Shown: in pieces, positions 10,596 through 18,594 of the stretch
Position numbering within the stretch: position 1 is the first letter of the stretch
Layout of the letters: every line of letters begins with the position of its first letter
Source of the DNA: Corynebacterium hylobatis
Lineage (GTDB): Bacteria; Actinomycetota; Actinomycetes; Mycobacteriales; Mycobacteriaceae
Length of the DNA stretch: 64,000 nt
NCBI RefSeq assembly: GCF_003955685.1
Contig: NZ_RXHJ01000010.1
Coordinates: 19,697-83,696, forward strand
Direction: 5' to 3'
Notes under the pieces: generated by a model
What the model saw: only the letters and a program-made list of their open reading frames with translations
What the model was told of the DNA's origin: nothing
Databases searched by the model: none
Translations under genes and position numbers: made by a program

Positions 10596-12770
10596 TCAGC
10601 GGCCGAGGGTCAGGCGCACCGTGGAGTCGATGCGGGCGTCCTCGCCGGCGGCGGGGCGCTGGCGGGTGATGGGGCGGGCGTCGTCACGCTCGCGGGAGTT
10701 GATGTCCAGACCCACGCCGGCCAGGAGCTGGCGGGCCTGGCCGACGGTCATCCCGACCACATCGGGGACGGTCACCCGCCCGGCGAGCTCGAGGGTGATC
10801 TCCGCGTCCGCCGGGTCGATGAGTTCCCCGGCCGCCGGGCTGGTACCCACGGCGGTGTCAGGCCCGGCGCCGGTGGCGCTGCGGTCGCGGCGGACGTCGT
10901 CGACGGTGAAGCCGGCGGCCTCGAGGGTGGCGGTGGCGGTGGCCTGGTCCATGCCCGAGACCTCCGGGACGGTCAGCGTGCCGGAGACCACCAGGGAGAT
11001 CTCGCTGCCGCGGCTGAGTTCCGTGCCGGGATCGGGGGAGACCTCGAGCACCTCACCGCCGGGGACGTCCTCCTCGTACCGGCGGTCGACCGTGGCGACG
11101 GTGAGCCCCAGCTCCGCCAGGCGGGCCTCGGCCTCGGTGATGTCCAGCCCGATGACCGAGGGCACCTGAATCGGTTCGGGTCCGCGGGAGACGTGCACGG
11201 TGACGGTCGTGCCGATGGCCACCGGTTCCCCGGCGGCCGGTTCGGTGAGCGCGACCCGGCCCTCCTCGACGTCAGGGGAGTAGACGGGTTCCCCGTTGGC
11301 CACGGTCAGGGTGCGCTCTGAGGCGGCCGCCTGGTAGGCGAGCACGTCCATACCCTCCGGTGCCGGGACGGTGGGCCGGCCCTGGGAGACCAGGACGGTG
11401 ACCTCGCCGCCGCGGACGACCTTCTCCCCGTCGCCGGGCTGTGTGCCGGCGGACCGGTCGGTGGGGACCTCATCGTTGTAGACGATCTCGGTGACGGGTG
11501 TGAAACCGGCGTCCTCGATGGTGGCGACGGCCGCCGCCCGGTCCATGCCCAGGACCTGGGGGATCTCCCCGTAGCGGCCGGAGCCGAACCACCAGCCGCC
11601 CACGGCCACGGCGGCGGTGAGCAGGCTGATGACCACCAGCCACACGATCAGACCTGTCCGACCGCGGTTGCTCAGCGGCTTGGGCGGGGGTGGTGCCTCC
11701 AGCGGGGCGGACGGGATCTCCGCGGGCAGCGCCGGCGGCGCCTGCGGGCCCAGCGCCTCGTGCACCCTGGTCTGTTCGACAGGTGGTTCCGCGACGGGGG
11801 CGACCACAGCGGTCGGGGGCACGTCGGTGATCTCGGTGACCATGGCCGGCGGGCCGACGAGGTCGGTGATGTCGGTGGGTACGGCTGCCGCCCGGTGCGC
11901 GGCGGAGTTCTGCGGGACGGGGACGGTGAAGGCGGGCAGGGTGAGTTCGGCGGCGACGTCATCAAGCGCGGCGAGGAATTCGGCGGCATCCGCGAAACGA
12001 TCCTGCGGGGCGCGGGCGGTGGCGGTGCCCACCAGGGCGTCAATGAGGGAGGGCACACCCCCGATGCGGGAACTCGGTGCCGGGACATCCTCCTCCAGCC
12101 GCTGGTAGGCGTGGTCGAGCGGGTTGTCCCCGGAGAATGGCACCGTGCCGGTGAGCAGCTCGAAGAGCACGATGCCGGCGGAGTAGACGTCAGAGGCCGG
12201 GGTGATGTCCGTGCCGTCGACCTGCTCGGGGGAGAGGTAGGCGGCGGTGCCCACGATCTGGTTGGTGGCCGTCGTTGCGGCCGTCGCGGAGCGCACGAGA
12301 CCGAAATCAGCCAGTTTCACCCGGTGATCACCGTTGATGAGGATGTTGTCCGGTTTGATGTCGCGGTGCACCATGCCGGCTGTGTGCGCGGCGGACAGTC
12401 CGGTGAGTACCGCCCGCAGCACTGCGGCTGCCGCATGCGGGGGCATGGGGCCACGTTCGGCGAGCAGTTCACGCAGGGTGCCGCCGGTGATCAGCTCCAT
12501 GACCAGGAAGAGGTGGTCACCGTCGGAACCGAAGTCGTAGACGTTGACCAGGTTGGGGTGCGTCAGCTGGGCCATGGCGAGGGCCTCCCGGCGGAACCGC
12601 TGCCGGAAGACGGGGTCGGTGATGTACTTCTCGTCCAGCACCTTCGCCGCCACCGCGCGGCCGAGTCGGAGGTCCACGCAGCGGTAGACCGTGGACATCC
12701 CGCCGCGGGCGATCGGGTGATCGATGCGGTAACGGTCGTCGAGGAGATCTCCCACTGCCAGTTGAGCCAT
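10596..12770 (-). CDS. pknL: PASTA-domain serine/threonine protein kinase PknL
   Basis: A 724-residue membrane kinase. The cytoplasmic kinase domain (about 13-270) has the glycine loop IARGGMSTVY, the ATP lysine Lys43, HRDIKPDN with catalytic Asp137, and DFG at 155-157. A Pro/Ala-rich juxtamembrane region leads to one membrane helix (LIVWLVVISLLTAAVAVGG). Outside the cell there are five PASTA repeats, the last with VPDVVGMTVGQARQLL. PASTA kinases sense muropeptides or lipid II and adjust growth and division. ATG 12770 is chosen because the CATACT -10-like sequence sits six bases upstream; an in-frame GTG at 12788 overlaps it. It is divergent from a gene for an Rv2175c-type DNA-binding protein, a known PknL substrate in M. 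tuberculosis. Confidence 0.93.
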   Translation of the reverse strand: MAQLAVGDLLDDRYRIDHPIARGGMSTVYRCVDLRLGRAVAAKVLDEKYITDPVFRQRFRREALAMAQLTHPNLVNVYDFGSDGDHLFLVMELITGGTLRELLAERGPMPPHAAAAVLRAVLTGLSAAHTAGMVHRDIKPDNILINGDHRVKLADFGLVRSATAATTATNQIVGTAAYLSPEQVDGTDITPASDVYSAGIVLFELLTGTVPFSGDNPLDHAYQRLEEDVPAPSSRIGGVPSLIDALVGTATARAPQDRFADAAEFLAALDDVAAELTLPAFTVPVPQNSAAHRAAAVPTDITDLVGPPAMVTEITDVPPTAVVAPVAEPPVEQTRVHEALGPQAPPALPAEIPSAPLEAPPPPKPLSNRGRTGLIVWLVVISLLTAAVAVGGWWFGSGRYGEIPQVLGMDRAAAVATIEDAGFTPVTEIVYNDEVPTDRSAGTQPGDGEKVVRGGEVTVLVSQGRPTVPAPEGMDVLAYQAAASERTLTVANGEPVYSPDVEEGRVALTEPAAGEPVAIGTTVTVHVSRGPEPIQVPSVIGLDITEAEARLAELGLTVATVDRRYEEDVPGGEVLEVSPDPGTELSRGSEISLVVSGTLTVPEVSGMDQATATATLEAAGFTVDDVRRDRSATGAGPDTAVGTSPAAGELIDPADAEITLELAGRVTVPDVVGMTVGQARQLLAGVGLDINSRERDDARPITRQRPAAGEDARIDSTVRLTLGR

Positions 12771-12776
12771 GCGAAC

Positions 12777-12826
12777 AGTATGGTGCACAGGCCGTCACTC
12801 ATGCCAACGCGGACGCGCACTAGAGT
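12777..12826. promoter_or_regulatory. Divergent -10 elements between pknL and the Rv2175c-like gene
   Basis: On the minus strand CATACT (12777-12782) lies six bases before the pknL ATG. On the plus strand TAGAGT (12821-12826) lies seven bases before the GTG at 12834. Both spacings fit leaderless transcripts, which are common in corynebacteria. No clear -35 elements are seen. Confidence 0.5.
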
Positions 12827-12833
12827 AGGGGGC

Positions 12834-13205
12834 GTGAAATCGAAAGACATCCCACTCGAAACCCTGCTGGCCGAAGAAACCATGCTCACGCTGCCGGAGA
12901 CCGCCGACCGGCTCGGTGTGGTGGTCACCCGGGTCCATGACCTGCTGGGTGCGAAGAAACTCATCGCCCACGTGATCGACGGCAGACGCCACATCCCGGA
13001 GGCGCTGTTCAAGGAGGGTGAGGCCACCACCGGCAAGTTCGTGCCCGGCGTGCTCACCCTCCTGGCCGACGGCGGCTACTCCGACGAGGAGATCCTGCGG
13101 TTCCTGTTCACCGAGGACGAGACGCTGCCGGGACGGCCGGTGGATGCGCTGCACGGTCAGCTGGCCCGCGAGGTGCTGCGCCGGGCGCAGGCCATGGCCC
13201 TCTGA
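12834..13205 (+). CDS. Rv2175c-like DNA-binding protein
   Basis: A small soluble protein of 123 residues. A winged or MerR-like helix-turn-helix is visible in the N-terminal half (ETADRLGVVVTRVHDLL, then AHVIDGRRHIPEALF), followed by a conserved C-terminal half with LTLLADGGYSDEEILRFLFTEDETLPGRP. The latter is characteristic of the Rv2175c family, whose DNA binding is blocked when PknL phosphorylates it in M. tuberculosis. The divergent pknL supports the same pairing here. A Thr-rich N-terminus (MLTLPETADR) offers possible phosphosites. The last 98 bases overlap the convergent mptA gene. Target genes are unknown. Confidence 0.85.
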   Translation: MKSKDIPLETLLAEETMLTLPETADRLGVVVTRVHDLLGAKKLIAHVIDGRRHIPEALFKEGEATTGKFVPGVLTLLADGGYSDEEILRFLFTEDETLPGRPVDALHGQLAREVLRRAQAMAL

Positions 13206-14637
13206 GATCCCGGCCGAAGGCCCAGTCGGTGAGCACCCAGGCGAGGACGAAGACACCCGCCATCCACCACGTGTTGTAGAGCTGATGGTTGCCGCTGCCG
13301 GTGAAGGACAGGGTGACCACGACGGATGCCCCCACCGCCAGCCGCTGCACCCAGCCGGGCGGGCGGACGGTGCCCACGAGGCTGATCACTGAGGCGTAGT
13401 ACCAGGGCAGCGTAACCGAGTTGAAGACGAAGGCCACCTGGTAGGCAGTCGCCGTGCCCGCGATGGCGCGGCGGTCATCCTGCCGGAAGAGCCACCAGAC
13501 GATGACCAGGCCTGCGAGCATGAGCACCATCGACACCGGCCGCAGGACAGCCAGAGCCACGTTGTAGTCGAAGTCGTCGCGGAACAGCTGGATGAAGGTG
13601 GTCACCGCGCCCGCGGTCAGCGAAGGCCAGGCCAGCGGGTTGATCACCTTCGAGTTGCCGGAGATCTCCGAGAGCCAACCCCACGAGGCCCCCGACAGGA
13701 AGGTCACCGCCGCGACCACCAGCAGGGTCTCCACGACGGCGACAAAACCCGTCAGCAGGAAGGCCAGCACCTGGTTGATCCGCGCCGCGTAGTGGCGGGT
13801 GGCCATCCACACGACAAAGGGCAGGGCGATCGCCGCGGTGGCCTTGAGCGAGACCGCCACGGCGATCAGCGCCACACCCAGCACGAAACGTCGGTTCAGA
13901 CAGGCCAGCAGGCCGAGGCTGACGAGCCCGACCATGACGGACTCGTTGTGCATGCCGCCGACCATGTGCAGGACCATCACCGGGTTGGCCACACCCAGCC
14001 ACAGGGCGAGCACCGGATCCCCGCCCAGCCGCCGCGCGATGCGGGGCACCGCCCATGCGATGGCCGCGAAACCCGCCACGGAGAGGAGTTTGTACATGAT
14101 CACCCCGGCGGTGACGTGGTCGCCGACGAGCCGGGTCACCCCCTCACCGATCCACAGGTGAAGCGGCCCGTAGGGGGTGGTGGTGTTGCGCCAGTCATGG
14201 GAGACCTCCAGCAGGAAAGGCCCCGGGTTCACGGCCGCGCCCTGCGTATAGGGGTCGAAACCGTCGCGCAGCATGGCGCCCTGCATGAGATAGGAGTAGA
14301 CGTCGCGCGAGAGCATCGGTGCCGCCGGGATCAACGGCAGCACCCAGGCCCACATCGCGGTACGCACGGCCTTCTCCCGCTTATCGACGTCCCCCTCCCG
14401 TGCCCCCAGCACGTGCCTGCGGCCGAGCGTGATCCAGCCCAGCAGGAGCAGGACGACACCGAACCAGAAGACCGTGTTGGAGATGCCCGCTCCGCGGCCG
14501 TAGGCGAGGAAGTCCAGACCCGCCGCCTCCAGGACACCACCGCGGTTGCGGGTGGCGCCCCCGCCGAAGGAACCCAGGAGCAGCAGGAGGGAGCCGATCA
14601 GCCCCAGGGTCACCGCCCGGGGCAGGCGGAGGACCAT
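13108..14637 (-). CDS. mptA: Alpha-1,6-mannopyranosyltransferase MptA
   Basis: A 509-residue GT-C membrane enzyme with 11-13 hydrophobic segments. It uses polyprenyl-phosphate mannose to extend the alpha-1,6 mannan backbone of lipomannan on the outer face of the membrane. The first large loop carries SRDVYSYLMQGAMLRDGFDPY, which includes the catalytic acidic residue typical of MptA/MptB, then TTTPYGPLHLWI. The ATG shares its A with the TGA of idsA, so translation is coupled to the gene that makes the polyprenyl chain. The hydrophilic tail (from about residue 475, rich in Pro, Ala and Arg) is encoded across the end of the Rv2175c-like gene on the other strand. Confidence 0.88.
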   Translation of the reverse strand: MVLRLPRAVTLGLIGSLLLLLGSFGGGATRNRGGVLEAAGLDFLAYGRGAGISNTVFWFGVVLLLLGWITLGRRHVLGAREGDVDKREKAVRTAMWAWVLPLIPAAPMLSRDVYSYLMQGAMLRDGFDPYTQGAAVNPGPFLLEVSHDWRNTTTPYGPLHLWIGEGVTRLVGDHVTAGVIMYKLLSVAGFAAIAWAVPRIARRLGGDPVLALWLGVANPVMVLHMVGGMHNESVMVGLVSLGLLACLNRRFVLGVALIAVAVSLKATAAIALPFVVWMATRHYAARINQVLAFLLTGFVAVVETLLVVAAVTFLSGASWGWLSEISGNSKVINPLAWPSLTAGAVTTFIQLFRDDFDYNVALAVLRPVSMVLMLAGLVIVWWLFRQDDRRAIAGTATAYQVAFVFNSVTLPWYYASVISLVGTVRPPGWVQRLAVGASVVVTLSFTGSGNHQLYNTWWMAGVFVLAWVLTDWAFGRDLRGPWPAPGAAPRGPADRAAHPPAVPAASRPR

Positions 14638-15737
14638 CAGTGCCGGCGCGCCGTCGCGCGCCGGGCCAGGTCCGTGAGGGTGGCGGTGACCTCAGGCGCG
14701 GTGTCGGCGGCGGCAAGGTGGGCCAGGCCGGAGGCAGTCAGAGCGGTGATGCGTTCCTCGATCTCCTCGACCGCGCCGGTCTCGGCGATGATCTCGGCCA
14801 GCCGGGCGATCCGGGCGGGATCAGAGGTCGTCCCGATGCCGGCCCGCAGCTCGGCTGCGGCGGCGGGGTCGCGTTCGTCGGCACGCTGCAGTGCGGTGGC
14901 CAGCAGCACCGTGCGCTTGCCCTCGCGGAGGTCATCACCGGCGGGTTTGCCGGTGACGGCCGGGTCCCCGTAGACACCCAGCTGGTCGTCCCGGAGCTGG
15001 AAGGCGACGCCGATGTCACGACCGTAACCGCGGAAGGCGTCAATGGTGGTCTGGTCCGCACCCGCGATCGTGGCACCGAGGTGCAGGGGGCGTTCGATGG
15101 TGTAGGCGGCCGTCTTGAAGCGGTTGACCGCATCCGCCAGCACCACGTCCTCATCGGCGGTGGCCTCCAGGGTGACGTCGAGCAACTGCCCGCCGATCAC
15201 CTCGGTGCGCATGCCGCGCCACGGCTCCCGGGCCCGCTGCAGTGCCTCAACCGACAGGCCGGAGTCCTGGAACATGTCCTCGGCCCAGACCAGCGCCAGA
15301 TCACCGACCAGGATGGCCACGGACTCGCCGAAGTGGGCGGCGTCGCCGGTCCAGCCGCTGCCCCGGTGGTTGGCCTCCACTGCCCGGTGGACGGTGGGGT
15401 GACCGCGCCGGGTGTCGGAGGAGTCGATGATGTCGTCATGGATCAGTGCGCAGGCCTGGATGAACTCCAGGGAGGCTGCCGCCCGCAGCACGGCTGCTGG
15501 GTTCTCGGAGGTGTTCTCCAGACCACCGCCGCCGACGAAACCGGCCCACACGTACAACGGGCGGATCCGCTTGCCGCCACCGAGGACGAAGTTCTCCAGG
15601 TGGGTGACGGTTTGGCTGACCGGGGCCCCGATCGCGGAGACCTGCTCCCGGCGGGCCGCGAAGAAGCGGGCGAGTTCGTCACGGGCTGCGGCCGGGATCT
15701 GGTCGAGAGTCAGCGTTCGGGGGTCCTGGGTGCTCAA
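14637..15737 (-). CDS. idsA: Geranylgeranyl/polyprenyl diphosphate synthase
   Basis: An all-helical trans-prenyltransferase of 366 residues that builds prenyl diphosphates from isopentenyl diphosphate. The first aspartate-rich motif is in LIHDDIIDSSDTRRG and the second in FQLRDDQLGVYGD. GGKRIRPLYVW precedes them as the substrate-binding GGKRxRP box. Position next to mptA matches IdsA of C. glutamicum, the main GGPP synthase, which feeds carotenoid, menaquinone and possibly polyprenyl-phosphate synthesis. The start is TTG with AAGGA about eight bases upstream. Product length cannot be told with confidence from sequence alone. Confidence 0.88.
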   Translation of the reverse strand: MSTQDPRTLTLDQIPAAARDELARFFAARREQVSAIGAPVSQTVTHLENFVLGGGKRIRPLYVWAGFVGGGGLENTSENPAAVLRAAASLEFIQACALIHDDIIDSSDTRRGHPTVHRAVEANHRGSGWTGDAAHFGESVAILVGDLALVWAEDMFQDSGLSVEALQRAREPWRGMRTEVIGGQLLDVTLEATADEDVVLADAVNRFKTAAYTIERPLHLGATIAGADQTTIDAFRGYGRDIGVAFQLRDDQLGVYGDPAVTGKPAGDDLREGKRTVLLATALQRADERDPAAAAELRAGIGTTSDPARIARLAEIIAETGAVEEIEERITALTASGLAHLAAADTAPEVTATLTDLARRATARRH

Positions 15738-15791
15738 TGCGGCGGTCCTTCATCAGGGCGGTGAACTGTCGAGTCCACGATACCCATTGGC

Positions 15792-16391
15792 CTACCGGGG
15801 TTGGTCCCCGACCTTGCCGGACCTGTCGGGGCCGTCGGACAATGGCAGGGCGACGGACAGGACCGCGAAGGGGCGGGAATCGCCGTCGAAGTGGAAGTTG
15901 CGCAGCTCATCGCGGAAGCCCATGGAGCGGTAGAGGGAGAAGGCGTTGTTGGCCTCGTTCTCCACTTCCGGGGTGGACAGGAGCGCATAGGTGGCCGGGA
16001 CGTGCCAGAGCAGCTGGGAGAGCAGCTGGCGACCCATCCCCCGGCCCTGGTGTGCCGGATCGACGTGGATCTCGGCGACCTCGAAGTAGTCGCGCATGAG
16101 CACGGCCTGATGGGTGTCCGGACCACCGGCCTCCCGGAAGCCGCGACGGACCTGGCGGTCCCACCACAGGTCCGGTGCCCCGAGGTAGCCGTAGGCGACG
16201 CCGAGGAGGGTGCCCTGTTCGAAGGCGGCCAGAGCGGTGAATCCCGGCTGCATGATCTCCCGCCGCCACACCTCGATGCGGCCTGCACGGATGCTCCTGT
16301 CGTAGCCCATCGCCTCGATGTAGAGGTCGACGAGCTGCGGGGTCAGCACGGCAAATTCGGGGCCGGTCAAACGGCGGATCTCAATCGTCAC
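15792..16391 (-). CDS. GNAT-family N-acetyltransferase
   Basis: A 199-residue GNAT protein. The acetyl-CoA binding motif A is clear (FEVAEIHVDPAHQGRGMGRQL, with the QGRGMG pyrophosphate loop), followed by the ENEANNAFSLYRSMGF motif B. It has no signal peptide or membrane helix. The GTG start gives a product beginning MTIEIRRLTG, as GNAT proteins often do. The substrate cannot be inferred. In C. glutamicum I recall metF near this spot; here the acetyltransferase occupies the space between idsA and the HEPN-like gene and no metF is visible. Confidence 0.8.
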   Translation of the reverse strand: MTIEIRRLTGPEFAVLTPQLVDLYIEAMGYDRSIRAGRIEVWRREIMQPGFTALAAFEQGTLLGVAYGYLGAPDLWWDRQVRRGFREAGGPDTHQAVLMRDYFEVAEIHVDPAHQGRGMGRQLLSQLLWHVPATYALLSTPEVENEANNAFSLYRSMGFRDELRNFHFDGDSRPFAVLSVALPLSDGPDRSGKVGDQPR

Positions 16392-16502
16392 CTCTCCACT
16401 GAACCACGAACAGGGCCGACCGTGGGAAAAATTCGGGCGGCAGGGCCGCGACGGAATCGAACAGGCACCCGGATCGCGGTCGGGGAAAATGCAGAGCAAC
16501 CA

Positions 16503-16531
16503 TTGACGTGTTCGAATGGCTGTTCTAGAAT
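16503..16531 (+). promoter_or_regulatory. Near-consensus sigma-A promoter for the HEPN-like gene
   Basis: TTGACG and TAGAAT are spaced by exactly 17 bases. The transcript would begin near 16538, about 137 bases before the ATG at 16675. A LexA-like palindrome fills the spacer. Confidence 0.7.
16512..16527. promoter_or_regulatory. LexA-like SOS box inside the promoter
   Basis: TCGAATGGCTGTTCTA. Compared with the corynebacterial LexA box as I remember it (TCGAA, A/C, A, two free bases, TGTTCGA), 11 of 14 defined bases match, including both half-sites TCGAA and TGTTC. It lies between the -35 and -10 elements, where binding would block RNA polymerase. Confidence 0.55.
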
Positions 16532-16674
16532 TGAGGGTGTCATGTCCCATGCCGTCCCTATGGTGTGGGCAACACGCAGGACGAGGCAATTGGAAGCGTG
16601 GTACGCGGACTGTCCGGAGGTCATCAGGCATGGTCCGCGGACCACATGAACGCAGTGGAAAGGAGTTGGCCCCG

Positions 16675-17106
16675 ATGGCCCGGATCATCTCAGCGACAAC
16701 GAGGTTCGCCGGCGCGGGTTCGGGCACCCGGCGGGCCGACTTCATCTTCAAGGCGCGCGGTCTCCTGGCCGCGGCGGTCAGGCACCGCCGTGCGGGGGAG
16801 TGGGACCAGGCCCTCGAATCCGCCTACCGGGCCGCCCTGCGGACCGCCGGGGCGAGGATCTCCGCCTCCACGGTGGCGGGCAGGCGCCGCCGCCCGACAA
16901 GCGCCTGGGACCAGCTCTGCCTGGTCGACGCGGAAGGGGAGCGGTGGGCCATGGCCTTCGCCCAGTATTCCCGCCTGCGTTCCCGGGTGGCCTCCGGGTT
17001 GGAGCGTGACGTGGATCCCACCGTGGTCGACCGTGTGATCTCCATGGTCACAGAGTTTCTGGCCGAGGTTGAGGCCGAGGCCGGCTGGGCTCCGGCTGCC
17101 GCGTAG
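16675..17106 (+). CDS. SAV_6107-type HEPN-like protein
   Basis: A 143-residue, mainly helical and strongly basic/alanine-rich protein. It has the two-helix core seen in proteins annotated as SAV_6107-family HEPN (FKARGLLAAAVRHRRAGEW, ALESAYRAALRTAGARI) and a later LVDAEGERWAMAFAQYSRLRSRV. AGGAG nine bases before the ATG decides the start. HEPN domains often act as RNases or RNA-binding parts of stress and toxin systems, but I cannot confirm a catalytic R-x4-6-H motif here. The LexA-like box in its promoter suggests damage induction. It is present at this place in other corynebacteria as far as I recall. Confidence 0.7.
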   Translation: MARIISATTRFAGAGSGTRRADFIFKARGLLAAAVRHRRAGEWDQALESAYRAALRTAGARISASTVAGRRRRPTSAWDQLCLVDAEGERWAMAFAQYSRLRSRVASGLERDVDPTVVDRVISMVTEFLAEVEAEAGWAPAAA

Positions 17107-17193
17107 CGGGGTTGGCATTCCCGGGAACATTCCCGTTAGTCTGGGCGTTGAACGAGTGAGAAGATAAACACCCAGCGATGTCCGGGAGGAACA

Positions 17194-17577
17194 GTGTCGC
17201 TTTCAGAGCAGGAGCAGCGAGCGCTCCGGGAGATTGAACAGTCTCTCCTTGCTGATGACCCCAAGTTCGGGTCATCCGTGGCCGGCGGCCATGGCTTCGG
17301 CGCGACCGGGACACCCGGTATCACGCTTCGGGGTGTTGCGATCGCGGTTGTCGGCCTGGTCATGCTCATCGGCGGAGTCGCACTCGCCCAGCAGAGCCTG
17401 TGGTTCATTGCGCTGAGCGTCGTCGGCTTCCTGGTGATGTTCGGCGCCGGTGTGTGGATGCTCCGCGGAGGCGGGGGATCGGCCACCGGGCGGGTCAGCA
17501 AGCGCCGGACCAACCGTGGCCGGGCGCCTGCCAGCAGCGTGGAGGAGAACTTCCGCCGCCGCTTCGAGGAGCGTTAG
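17194..17577 (+). CDS. DUF3040 small membrane protein
   Basis: A 127-residue protein with the DUF3040 start LSEQEQRALREIEQSL, a short loop and two membrane helices (about 46-64 and 69-89). It ends in a basic tail (GRVSKRRTNRGRAP). GGGAGGA precedes the GTG start. Proteins of this family are common in actinobacteria and of unknown function. It often lies just upstream of the division cluster, as here. A strong terminator follows, separating it from mraZ. Confidence 0.85.
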   Translation: MSLSEQEQRALREIEQSLLADDPKFGSSVAGGHGFGATGTPGITLRGVAIAVVGLVMLIGGVALAQQSLWFIALSVVGFLVMFGAGVWMLRGGGGSATGRVSKRRTNRGRAPASSVEENFRRRFEER

Positions 17578-17602
17578 CCGCCAGACAGAATCAGCACGGA
17601 TC

Positions 17603-17649
17603 AAGGTCCGCCGCACGCCCCTGCACCGGGGTGCGCGGCGGACCTTTTT
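17603..17649 (+). terminator. Rho-independent terminator before the dcw cluster
   Basis: A 19-bp stem (AAGGTCCGCCGC...CCCC with GGGG...GCGGCGGACCTT, one or two mismatches) with a six-base loop and the run CTTTTTC. This is the cleanest terminator in the window. Confidence 0.92.
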
Positions 17650-17987
17650 CTGAATTCCCCACCTTCGCCCCCACCGCCCCCGCCGGGACCTGTGTCTACA
17701 CGGAAATTCACAGGAAAGGCCACATCCGGGTGTGAAAAGGGGGTGTCCGCGGGGCGTCCCGTCCCCCGCCGCGGGTCGGTGCCCCACCGCTTTCGCTTAC
17801 TTCACCTGCATCTCTTTCTCTGCCAGGCAATTTTACGGCCACGTTGAGGGTTGTTGGTGGGGCAAAGTGGGGTATTGTGGGGCGCAGCGGTGGAGAAGGG
17901 CGGCCCAAGTGGCCGCCCCGAACTATGGCGAGAACTGAATTGCTCTGAAGAGATCCGAGGAGGCGAGCAGAGGAAGGTGACCCCGGG
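17650..17987. other. mraZ upstream regulatory region
   Basis: About 340 bases between the terminator and mraZ with no gene. It contains the GTGGGG boxes described separately and a TATTGT that could serve as a -10 with TTGTTG 16 bases upstream; the boxes would cover this promoter. The leader of about 100 bases ends with AGGAAGG about 11 bases before the mraZ ATG. Confidence 0.6.
17857..17895 (+). promoter_or_regulatory. MraZ operator: three GTGGGG boxes in 10-bp steps
   Basis: GTGGGG begins at 17857, 17867 and 17877, exactly one helical turn apart, and a weaker GTGGAG begins at 17890. MraZ proteins bind direct TGGG repeats spaced by ten bases in front of their own operon, so this is a strong candidate autoregulatory site. 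Confidence 0.8.
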
Positions 17988-18422
17988 ATGTTTCTCGGTA
18001 CCTACACTCCGAAGCTCGACGACAAGGGTCGGCTGACACTTCCGGCCAAGTTCCGTGCGGAACTTGCCGGTGGGTTGATGATCACGAAGGGGCAGGACCA
18101 CAGCCTTGCGGTCTATCCCCGGGAAGAGTTCGCCGCACGCGTCCGGAAGGCCGCGTCGGTGTCCCGCACCAATCCTCAGGCACGTGCCTTCATCCGGAAT
18201 CTGGCTGCCAGTGCGGATGAACAGCGTCCTGACGGGAGCGGTCGCATCACCCTCTCGGCCGGGCACCGTGCATACGCGGGTCTGACCAAGGAGTGTGTGG
18301 TCATCGGATCAGTGGATTTTCTCGAGATCTGGGACGCAGAGTCCTGGGCCGCTTATCAGAAGGAAACGGAAGCCGCCTTCGCGGCGGCCGACGCAGAAGA
18401 CGTCCTCGGCGGACTGCTCTGA
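17988..18422 (+). CDS. mraZ: Transcriptional regulator MraZ
   Basis: A 144-residue protein of two AbrB-like swapped-hairpin domains, each with the family DxxGRxxLP-type motif: [14 protein letters not shown] near residue 10 and [16 protein letters not shown] near 83. MraZ forms a ring and binds repeated TGGG boxes to repress or tune the division and cell wall operon. The matching boxes lie about 90-130 bases upstream. The start [11 protein letters not shown] is that of the family and has AGGAAGG upstream. A 172-base gap follows before rsmH, long enough for a second promoter. Confidence 0.96.
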   Translation: MFLGTYTPKLDDKGRLTLPAKFRAELAGGLMITKGQDHSLAVYPREEFAARVRKAASVSRTNPQARAFIRNLAASADEQRPDGSGRITLSAGHRAYAGLTKECVVIGSVDFLEIWDAESWAAYQKETEAAFAAADAEDVLGGLL

Positions 18423-18594
18423 TCATCCCCCGCAGGGGATGGGAGGGTGGGACGGAGCGCGTGTACGGACTCTGCCCGAGGTGATGCTCTGGTGTACTTC
18501 CCCGACATCAGATGGACACATCGGGCAGGGCCCTATACGCACCCCGTACCGTGGGCGGGCCACACACTCGATGACGAAGGGGGCTAGGGACGCC

